This document shows, one piece after another, positions 45,131 to 55,700 of a stretch of DNA of 64,000 nucleotides; within the stretch, counting starts at the first letter, position 1, and each line of letters opens with the position of its first letter. Under the pieces are notes generated by a model. That model was given only the letters and a program-made list of their open reading frames with translations. It ran no database searches and was not told the DNA's origin. This DNA is from Bactericera cockerelli (taxonomy: Eukaryota; Arthropoda; Insecta; Hemiptera; Triozidae). The stretch is from NCBI GenBank assembly GCA_024516035.1, contig CM044964.1:24568333-24632332 (forward strand), given 5' to 3'. The position numbers were made by a program, and so were the translations under genes.

Positions 45131-46058
45131 CAGGGTGCGGCGCGGTTATGTCCCATTTTGAATCGCTTAGTGTGAAGCCGCACTTCTAATTAGACAAGTT
45201 CAAACAAAGTTAGAAGATGCACAAACTACTAATTTTTTCGATTCAATTTAGCTCTATTGTCAAAATGATTTTATCAAAAAAATAGAAAGCTTATTGCGTG
45301 GAGAGTTATTTTTCGCAAAATAAGTGTATCGTAGCAGTGCAGCGGGAGTTTGACATTGCACACCAAACTGTAACTCGATCTGCATGGAGGGGGTTTCATG
45401 AAGTTCCCTAGGGTTGTTGTCACTCCAATAACGCATATTTTGTTTATTAACACAGCCTGAAATGTGAAAATGGGCTTCATCACTGAAGAAAACTATCGCA
45501 TCTGGAAGTAAGGAGTCAATCAGGGTTTCACATGCATTTTGTCGTTGAATAAAGTCTCGCTCGAACAATTCCTGCACCACTACCATTTTGTAGGGATGAA
45601 AATGCAATTCTTTATGAAGTATCCTCCGCAATGAACGGTCTGATATGCCAAGAGCAGCAGCATGCTTGCGAGCTGAGCGCCTAGGTGACCGCAATATCGC
45701 CTCACGTACTCGTTCAACGTTTTCAGGGGTTGACACAGGCTGTGTTAATAAACAAAATATGCGTTATTGGAGTGACAACAACCCTAGGGAACTTCATGAA
45801 AACCTCCTCCATGCAGATTGAGTTACAGTTTGGTGTGCAATGTCCGCTGCACTGCTACGATACACTTATTTTTCGAAAAATAACTCTCCACGCAATAAGC
45901 TTTCTGTTGCTTTGATAAAATCATTTTGACAACTGAGCTAAATTGAATCGAAAAAATTAGTAGTTTGTGCATCTTCTAACTTTGTTCGAACTTGTCTAAT
46001 TAGAAGTGCGGCTTCACACCGGGCGATTCAAAATGGGACATAACCGCGCCGCACCCTG
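45131..46058. mobile_element. Foldback Tc1/mariner-type element, 928 bp
   Basis: TA on both sides (45129-45130, 46059-46060). Termini CAGGGTGCGGCGCGGTTATG, inverted at the right end. Near-perfect arms run 45131-45459 and 45736-46058, so transposase sequence and terminal repeat are present twice, head to head. The unique centre (45460-45735) encodes the transposase N-terminus. Confidence 0.85.
45260..45736 (-). pseudogene. Truncated IS630/Tc1/mariner-type transposase
   Basis: 158 residues. Residues 1-50 form a helix-turn-helix DNA-binding region (SARKHAAALGISDRSLRRIL). The segment IVFFSDEAHFHISG (about 82-95) holds the first catalytic Asp, followed by NKQNMRYWSDNNPRELHE. The frame then runs into the inverted arm and ends, so the second and third catalytic acids are absent and the protein cannot be active. 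The opposite arm contains a second copy of the middle part on the + strand (about 45737-45915). Family from motif pattern: IS630-Tc1-mariner. A non-functional relic that could be mobilised only by a transposase acting in trans. Confidence 0.8.
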
Positions 46059-46137
46059 TATTTATTAGGTATCTTGATAATGGTCGATTCTACGAACCTA
46101 TGAATTTGTTTAATCATCATCGTAATATGTGTCAAAA

Positions 46138-46429
46138 TCAGCGATATGGTGGCGTTTTTTGCGTTAAAAAAAAGTCATCCATCTCGCAAACATCTTCTTC
46201 ACTTCGTGCATCAAAGTTGCCCCAGAAAAAAGAAATGAACATAATATTATAAAGCTTCACTTTCCAACTGTCCATTACATTATTTACCTCCTGCACGTTT
46301 CGATCTTCCACTGCTCTTTACCTCCTTGAGATTTTCAATATCACGCGGCAAAATTTGAAAATTTAAATATTGACAACAAAAATCCAATTCTGCTGCAAAA
46401 TTCACATCAAGAACTAATAAAAATGACAT
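46138..46429 (-). other. Pair of small open frames divergent from botv (candidate exon or broken gene)
   Basis: On the minus strand, ATG at 46429 opens 49 codons to a TAA at 46280 (begins MSFLLVLDVNFAAELDF). Another frame, ATG at 46275, gives 45 codons to a TGA at 46138 (contains SEEDVCEMDDFFLTQKTPPY). The second frame is open upstream to about 46315, so a one-base change near GCAGGAGG (about 46288) would fuse them. I do not recognise the peptide. It lies between the foldback element and botv exon 1. It may be chance, a decayed gene, or an exon of a divergent gene. Confidence 0.25.
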
Positions 46430-46584
46430 TTTTACCTGCTTTATAGAATACATCAGACTAAAAAGGTTTTAAAATGTAAAATATTTCCTTAGATTGTCTT
46501 TTACTCATGTGCCATAACTATATTTACTGTGATACTCGTTAAAGAGTATAATTTGTACAGCCAAAATTCAAACCTCCTCTGAAA

Positions 46585-46713
46585 ATGACTCTGGCTCTAT
46601 CCAGCTATAAATTCTGCTCCTGGTTCGCCAAAATCAAACTCTCCAGAATCATCCTTCTTCTTTTGTTCATTTTGGTGATGGCACCTTTAATTGCTCACTA
46701 TTTTCTTACAGAG
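46585..46713 (+). CDS. botv: botv exon 1: cytoplasmic tail and signal anchor
   Basis: 43 codons, phase 0 at the end, donor GAG|GTAAGT. Encodes [18 protein letters not shown], then a hydrophobic anchor ([20 protein letters not shown]) and YFLTE. The PLIAHYFLT end strongly resembles the EXTL3 anchor. A 5' UTR acceptor at about 46560 (TTTGTACAG) is possible. Confidence 0.9.
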
Positions 46714-49700
46714 GTAAGTTGTGGGCCGTCTAAGTAATGGGATGAATTGAGTATCTTTTAGATCCTTACTTCCTAGAGAAATAAAGATATTGTTTTTTAT
46801 TGGTTGTACAGGACTTTGACAGCTGAGGAGGTTGTATCATCTCAAATATACTTTAGTCTAGAGATTGAAAGGATAAAGTCTAAATGGCTGAAAGACTAAA
46901 GTCCTTTAGCCATTCTAGGAAATAAATTCATAGACTAAGGTATATGTATGTAATATTATATAAAACTAGGATTCTTTAATTTAAATTTTCACTCACCGAC
47001 TTAAGTTTCGCCTAACTCGTAGGCTTGATCACGATTACTGGACCAGTCCAGTAATCGTGATCAAGCCTACGAGTTAGGCGAAACTTAAGTCGGTGAGTGA
47101 AAATTTAAATTAAAGAATCCTAGTTTTATATAATATTACATACATATACCTAAGAATTTGGATTTCTAATATGAACCTAATAACAAATAATTCATAGACT
47201 AAGGCCAAATTATAAAACAAGCCTAAGGAAAAATGTCTATGAGATATGGTACACTGTGATTATCTGAATGTTTCAATTTAGGGACAGTCTCCCCTTATCT
47301 TTGTTGTACTATTATTTCATAATCTGGCCCTCAGTTACATTCACACAATCAGCTCACAAGAAATTGGTCATGTAGGTGCAAATCTCCAATATTTTGTGCA
47401 GCCCTATGCTGCTTGTGTGTTGGTTTCAGGTACGGCCGGTACTAAGGAGCTGTGGAACTGCAGCACCCCTTAACACAAAAGAAAAAGAGAGCATTTACTC
47501 TAGTCCTAGCTTTTACACATTGAAAAATATCACACATTTCTAAAAATTAAACACATTTTTTTTCTGTCCAGTTTATGTAGCAGCACCCCAAAAACATTTT
47601 CTCGCTGGCCATGCCTAGTTGGGTTGTTTCTCAACAGATGAAATTTTAAAAAATGTGTTTTCAAAAATAATTATAGAGTTATGAGTAAGAAATTTGACCA
47701 CAAGCTGAGTATGTAATTATATTCTGGGATATTCCAGAGGTGATACTTTGGGGGAAACAATCAATATAATTATATTATTAATGTACTGCTCTGCAAACTG
47801 CCAAAAGAACACAGTATACAAATCAAACTAGTTAGTTATTCCATCTTTTTTTTTGTTGTTGTTTTCTGTTCTATTTTTTTTTTTTTTTTTTTTTTTTCAT
47901 TCTTCAAATATTAGGTGTATAGGTGTTTGTTTATAATATAAAGTGTGTCAATACTGTCCAGCACATATGTTTCAGTGTCAGGTAGGTCAGGATAGCTTTA
48001 GGAAAGTGTGTTTGAGTAGTTGTGGTATCACAAAAGTGATTAAGACAAGTATGATAACTAACTTAACTAACTAATGCTCTTAGTCAATATTAATTTTACC
48101 TCTAATACTTTTATAAACATTTCATTTTTACAGTTGGAAAGGAATTCTTCAGAAGACTTTCACAAAACCAGAATGAAGTTGGAAAGTATGGATGATTTTA
48201 CTAGTCAATATAAAATTTTAGACCTTAAGAAAAGAATTCATGACATGATTAGAATTAAAGGTGAGTCAATTTGAGTAATATATTTGTTTTTTGATATACA
48301 TAGGTACCTATAAAAATGTATGCAATTTTCGGTTGACTTTTTTTCTTGTTAGACTTAAGTATTTAGATAATGTCCACTGCTTAGGAACATTACACATATA
48401 AAAAAAGATAATGACATTAAAGAAAACAGTAATGCTCAAATGTAATGCTCAAATTTTTACACTTCAAATGTCCTCAATGAATGCACTATTCTGGGCGAAT
48501 CTGTAGAAGAAAATTTTATTAAAGCACTTGTCCGTGAATATTTGGTGTGTGTTAACAAGTAACCATGCAAAAAGAGTGACTGTACATAAACAAGTAAAAT
48601 AGATTTTACAGAATTACAGTAAACTAGTAGACAATTTTGTATTGTTTCTTCTTCTTTTTCTTCTTTCTTTCCATTTTTTTTTTTTTTTTTTTTTTTTTTT
48701 CTTTCGAAAAAATTATGAGAGTTAAGGTACCTCCTATCGATTTCTAATTATTAATTTTGGTTTGCTTTGTTTTTCAAAGGGTCTGTAAGTCAAGAGTTGC
48801 GGGACCTAGAAGCCAAACGCCTTGACATGACTTTGGAAATCAACACTTACGTCTCCAAACTTGATCAAATCAAACAGGACATTGTTCACTATCAAGACAA
48901 ATTGGATAAACTAAAAATATCCATTAATCAGGTTAGTATTATACAGAGTGAACAAAAAGTCCCGGAATAGATTTTTATCTTTTTAACAGCTCAAGATAGA
49001 GACTTGAATTTTTGTATAAAGTTCTAATGCAAAATTGTTCATTTTTTGGCGGAATTCAAATTTCTACAGGGTGTCCTGAAAGTCGTGAAACAGGCATCAA
49101 CTTTCGAATTTTAAATGGAACTCCCTATTTTTGATTTGATATTCGAAAAATACGTTAAATTCTACACACAATTGACCCCTCACTTCATACTTTCATCAAC
49201 CCCGGTTTTTTTATCAACCCCGTGGAATCATACTCCAGTAGAATCGAGTGAATCAAAACTTGAGTCCACTCGATGAAAACACTCAACTCGCCCCATCACT
49301 ATTTTCAATTCACTTCTCAGGCCCAGCTAGCTACCCACATAAACCTCACCCAGCCTGGGTAGGGCCGGAAATGACAGCCTCACGGAAATTTCTTTCTAAA
49401 AGTCTGCCCCAAGCAGGGTGCAAACGGATTAATTAAATATGAATATGTGTATGTGGTTTTCTTTGTGTTACTCAGGCCCAGCTAGCTCACATTGAGTCAC
49501 TCCGTCAGAACAGCCCCCAGCTGTTTCCTCCCCTGACGCTGAGGGCCTCGTCTATACCCAGGGCCCTCCCAGGGGCCGCGGGCCTCTGTTCCACAGCGGC
49601 CGGGTGTCTGGACCTGGGCCGCTGTTCTATTACCAGCGGGTTCCCAGTGTTTGTGTACAATTCACCCGAGGAGTGGAATCTGGGCCCCTCCCTGCGAACA

Positions 49701-52700
49701 ACGCTTTGGCAAGCTTTCAGGTAGGTTTTCTGCCTTACATTAATAATAATAATAATAATATCGCCTTATTTATACTGCCTGATTGAGACTATTTAAGTCC
49801 CATTATTCCAGCAGAAAGCCCAAGACATGTTATTATGTGGTAAAAATCTCAAATGGGAGGATAACTTGTCATGTCTCGGCTGGGTTTCGAACCCACGGCC
49901 TCTGGAATCTCTGGATTCACAGAGTGCCGCCTTTACCACTGAGCTACCAGGACAGACCGGGACAGAGCTACATTAGTGTCTCTCTCGGTAGCTCGTGGTC
50001 CATTGGAACTGAAAATTGTTCCCTTATACTTATATTCTCTCCCGGTAGCTCAGTGGTAAAGGCGGCACTCTGTGAATCCAGAGTTTCCAGAGGTTGTGGG
50101 TTCGAAACCCAACCGGGACATGACAAGTTATCCTCCCATTTGCGATTTTTACCACACATGGGACTTTAGTAGTCTTAATCGGGCAGTATAAATAAGGCAA
50201 TATTATTATTATTATATTCAGGTCCGACTGTATAACATTGAAAAAAGGATGTAGAAGTTTTTGAGTATTTCAATTTAATCAATTTTGAAGCAAAAAATTA
50301 CTGAAGTTATACAACGTTCAGCGCGGTCAGTACTTATTGAGTGACCACTTAAATCTGAACCAGTCCAACCCAGGCGGGGTGAAGTCAATGTGGTTTGTAA
50401 GTTAACGAGCGAAAAAAGAAAGATTTTTTAGTGTACTAGTATCATAATGTTTGATTCTTACAAGAAATAAATAAATAAAGTTACAGGTGTCCAGGTATGT
50501 TCTGGTATTCATGTACATCTAATACAACTTCTCACTTTTCTGTTTATACTGATTAAAATAGAGAAGTTAGTTGATGGCATGGATACCTAATTAGAACACT
50601 ATTATTTGTTGATGAGAGCAAGTAAGTTCGAAACAGCTTTTCTGTCCAGGTATGTTCTGATATTCATGTACATCTAATACAACTTTTCACTCTTCTGTTT
50701 ATACTGAATTACTGATATACTGAGGTAGTTTTAAATTAGATGATTGTTGTGTCTTGTGTATTTTTAATGTCCTATTTCATTTTATTAAATAAATAAAAAT
50801 ATTTCAGATACAATCCTCACTTTACGTCCAATCCTAAGGAAGCCTGTATCTATGTTGTCCTGATAGGAGAGTCGGATTCCTTAATGAAAAATGTTGAAGA
50901 TCTTCACAAACTGCCTTACTGGGGAGGAAATGGTATGTATATTTATTAAATAAATTGTTATTGTAAAGCTGGGATATCTCTGGGTGCAGCATTTTGATTC
51001 GTGTCCTGAAGATCAGTGGTTCGAATTCCCTATCTGTCCCTACACCTTACACTACCTCTTCAGTTCTCACTAGTCACTCTACCACATCAGTCCCTACACT
51101 TTACACTACCTCTTCGGTTCTCACTAGTCACTCTACCACATCTGTCCCTACACTGTACTCTACCTCTTCAGTTCTCACTATTCACTCTACCACATATGCC
51201 CCTACTTCTTTCCTAACCTCTCCACATTTCACCTCACATCCTACAACTTCTACTCCATTAATTCAAAATTTTAGACTCTATCCAACTAACCCCGTCGAAA
51301 TTATGAAGATTGTAGGTAACATGGAGAGAAAAATGTCGAGTGGTGAAGACTCTGTACCATTAACTCTTATTAAAGATATAATCTCACTCGTTGCTGAACC
51401 ACTCGCACATATTTTTAATAATTCCTTCTCATCTGGTCAGTTTCCTCAATGCTTCAAATACTCAGTCATTACACCAATACATAAAAAGGGTTCTAAAAAA
51501 GATGTAGCAAACTATAGGCCAATATCTCTCCTGAGTAACTTTTCCAAAATCCTAGAAAAAATTGTCCACTACCTTACTTACTTACTTATCCGTGTCCAAG
51601 ACTTGTCACATGAACATCAGATGTCATTTCTCCAGAACTCTGCAACTTTGATGGCTGCTGGGGTACAAGCATTCAGGTCATCTCTGGTACATGTAGTGCC
51701 GATGTCAGTGCAAACGAGAAGGTGGGCCTCATCTTGCACTTCCCCACATGCACACAGGATATCTTCCTGAGTTTCAGTATATCCCCATTTAGCCAAAGTC
51801 TTCTTGCAACGGGATACCCCAACTCTTAGTCTGTTGAGTGTTTTCCAAGTTAAGTAGGGCAACTGGAAGCTTGGTGATGTTTCTTCTCTACCCTTAATAT
51901 CAAAGCTGCATGATTGTTTCCACAGTTCTTCTTTCCTTTCTTCGGGCGGTTTCATCAATGGTTCCGTAGATCTTAAGAAACTTCTTCTTGATTTCAGCCG
52001 AGAGGGATGAGGTATATGACCGTGGAGTGGGTGACGTTCATCTTCCATTTGTTTTGTTTTCTCGATTTCAGATGCAACTTTTCTTCGAACTTGCGGAGGG
52101 GCCAAACCAACAATCGGATAAATCTTTTCAACAGGGCTGGGTTTGAGACATCCGGACACTATTCTCACGGCTGTATTTACAGCCACATCGACTTCTTTTG
52201 CGTGGGTCGAGTTTTTCCAAACTGGAGCAGCGTACTCCGCCGTGGATAGACAGAGAGCAGTGGCAGATGTACGCAAAGTCTCAGGTCTCGCTCCCCAGGA
52301 TGTTCCAGTCAATTTCCGAATGATGTTATTTCTCGCCATCACTTTCATTTTGGTATCTTTGCAATGGACTTTATATGACAGAGTTCGGTCCAACTTTACA
52401 CCCAGGTATTTTGGGTTTTTACAATTTTCGAGTTCTTCGCCCTCCCATCTAACTTTAAGTTTCCTCTCAGCTTGCTGGTTTTTCAGATGAAAAGAACACA
52501 CTTGTGTCTTACTGGGATTTGGTTTTAGGTGGTTTTCTTTGTAGTACGTTGCCATCTCAGATAATGCTTTAGTTAGAGTATTCTCCACGTCTTCGAATGT
52601 ATTTGCTTGCGTAGCGATTGCTGTATCATCTGCATATATGAACTTTCTCGTGTTGTTAGTGCGTGGTATGTCGTTAGTGTATATGTTGTACAGAATCGGT

Positions 52701-55700
52701 GATAAAACACTTCCTTGGGGCAGGCCGTTCTTCTGGTTTCGCCATCTGCTCTTCTCGTTTCCCAAGGTCACATGAAATCTTCGGTTTCCCAGGATGCACT
52801 CAACGAATTTTGCAAGCTTGAAATCTCTAGTTAGATCATACACTTTTCTCACTAATTTCTTATGATTAACTGTATCGTAGGCTGCGCTAAGGTCGATGAA
52901 AGCCACTCCAGTTACTTTATTTGCTTCATAGCCATCCTCAATATGTTGGGCGAGATTAAGGATTTGGCTGCAGCACGACTTCCCAGGTCGGAAACCAGCT
53001 TGTTCTCTGATGAGATTTTCGTCAATGAATTGTGATATTCTGTTCAGTACCAGACGTTCCAGTAGTTTGTATAGGTTGCACAATAGCGATACTGGTCTGA
53101 AGTTTTTGGGGTTGTCCGGCTCTTTCCCAGGCTTCAACAATGCCACTACATGCGATTTTCTCCAAATCTTAGGAATCCTTGATTGAGAAATACAGTTGTT
53201 GTAAAACTTGAGTATCCATTTCATAGTTTCGGATCCAAAGTATTTGATCTGTTCTGTTCTTATCTCATCGAGACCAGCAGCTTTATTGGTCTTCAGTTGT
53301 CCAATAGCTTCTATCAGTTCATCCATAGTCAAAGGTTCGGTAATGAATTCCTTCTCTTCAGTAATGTTTCGTCTGATTTTCGTTCCGTTCACTTTTCCAT
53401 TGGTCTTTCCGTTCAACAATAACTGGTGAGCAATCTGATTCGCTGTAACATTGGTTTGTATTTCTTTGGGCTTGGTTGGGTCATTGCTTAAGGTCTTAAT
53501 CATTTTCCACGCTCGTCTGCTATTGTGTTTCAGATCAACATTCTCCAAGAGTTTTCCTCATCTATTTCGTCTGACTTGCGACATACTAATAACAAGGTTC
53601 TCGCCCACTTCAATTGTTGGTCTGAGAAAGGGTCTTCATGAAATAACGTCTTGTACTGCTCTAGAATCTGTTTTGAGTTATTGTCCAGACCCGGTATATA
53701 GGTTGTTCTACATCCCCTTGGTATAAATTTTCGTGAGGTTTCAAATACAAGACTGACAAACTCATCGTATGACTCACAGTTAGGGTCTATTTTCCCAATC
53801 TCTTTATCAAGATACTCGCTAAAAAGATTCCATTGTGCTTTTTTAAAATTAAATCTCCTTTTAAAGGGAACTTTATCGGCTCGAACAACAGTTGTTATGT
53901 GACAGGCAATTGGCCGATGTTGGGTTCTAGGAATGGGGGCTTCAACTTTCTTCAATGCCTGTTGCATAATTGAATCGCTAACAAAGATGTTGTCCGGATT
54001 ATAGCTCTTCTTCCATCTACCACTATAGAATGACGCTGGGAGTTTTGGATCATGAAGAAGTTTTAGGTTTTTCTGTTCTGCCCAAAGTTCCAGGTTTTCT
54101 CCATCCCGGTTGGTCGTTCGGTACCCCCACATGCTGCTATGGCAGTTAAAATCGCCCAGCACAATTTTTATGCTCTTTGCGTTGAAATTTATTGGTTCTT
54201 CAAATTCAAAGGCTTCATTAGGGGGTTTATATACAGATGTAATTGAACAAGATGTTAACTCCAGTGTTAAAATTTCTATATTTCTATTGCACGTAAGGTG
54301 AGTGGATACTACCTCTATGTTAGGCTTTGTAAAGATAGCACTACCATATTGATTATCAGGTCTCTCCATGACTAGTTTCATTCCGTTAATCCTAGGTCTA
54401 TGACTAGAAGGTCCTCGGTGGGTTTCTTGTAATGCAATAATATCACAGTCGGTTTCCTTGCACATATTTGATAAAATTTCCTCTTTGGTCGTTGACATTC
54501 CCTCAATATTGATTGATATAACTGTAAGGTAAGGTCTTGCTAGCACATCATCTCGTTGCAGGGGTTGTTCTGTAGACAAATTCTCATTGTTCATGTTTGA
54601 GTTGTCCTGGTGGTGAAAGGATTGAGTAGCATTGCTGCTACGTGACAACGCCGGAGTATCGTCTGTGTTTGATACTCGGGCTCCTTCCGTGTCATCTAGT
54701 ATCTCATTGGTTGGCAGCGGGGAGATTCTTCGCACCCTCTCTCCATTTAAGGAGTGCCCCGTACTAAGGGCCGTTGTTTGGTTTCTGCCAGCCATTGAGA
54801 TGGGGTGATAGGGTATACCGCCTATCCGGTCCTTAACAGAACTTAGCCACTACAATCACTTACATACTAACATGCAGCATGCATCATGCAATGTTACCAG
54901 TCCCCGGGAAAGTGGACCCGCCTGTTAAGATTTATCTAGGTGCACACAGTTACAGCTTGCGCCCACTACCACTACCGACTGTCAACCTACTTAGAAGAAA
55001 ATAATCTACTCATAAGGGAACAATTTGGGTTCAGGGCCGGCAAATCTACTGCTGATGCCGTGGCATGTTTTCTGTCTACTCTCGAGAGTGCTCTGTCCTC
55101 TAAAAAGCATGTAATAGGTCTATTCTGTGACCTGTCTCGTGCTTTTGACTGTTGTGACTCTTCAGTCCTCCTGTCCAAACTCCCAACTTTTGGCGTAAAT
55201 GGTTCTGCTCTGGAGTGGTTTCGATCCTACCTTCAGGACAGGCATCAAAAGACCAAGGTACCTTGTATCAAACATGGAACCAGGACTTTTGAGTACTCAG
55301 CAGCACAGCTGGTCATGTCGGGTGTCCCACAGGGGTCGGTTTTGGGGCCACTTTTATTCATACTGTATGTGAATGACCTTACTTCCTCATCTGATCAAGT
55401 TAGCTTCACAATGTTTGCTGATGATACCACGGTCCTTATAACAGGAGAAAATAAAACCCTGGTTTACGAAAAACTTAATTCCCTACTCCTAAAAATACAG
55501 GCATGGTTCTCAACAAACAAACTGAAGCTAAACTCCAACAAAACCACATACATGTATTTTAATCCCCACACAAACGATAGTCTACACCCCATCACCTGTG
55601 GCGGCCTAACTGTCTCTCACTCTAGAGAAGTGAAATTCCTAGGCATGCTTCTTGACGATAGACTCAAATGGAAGTCCCATGTTGAATACATCAAGGGAAA

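Larger units (their letters stand above)
51574..54968 (-). mobile_element. LINE-B (RTE-like layout), complete, inserted in LINE-A
   Basis: About 3.4 kb with one EN-RT coding region (54795 to 51617), a 173-nt 5' UTR and a 3' UTR of only about 43 nt ending in a GTAA/TAAG tetranucleotide repeat. Target-site duplication CCACTACC at 51566-51573 and 54969-54976. The single ORF, short 3' UTR and microsatellite tail are like RTE-type elements, but the RT sequence is also jockey-like, so the clade is not fixed. Confidence 0.85.

Noticed and set aside
49248..49436. 62-codon frame upstream of botv exon 4 as an extra exon
   Set aside because: It crosses the inserted family H retroposon and lacks splice borders and conservation with EXTL3 motifs.
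50994..51770. A 258-residue frame as one host protein
   Set aside because: It is a chimera: LINE-A reverse transcriptase up to 51573 followed by antisense LINE-B sequence.
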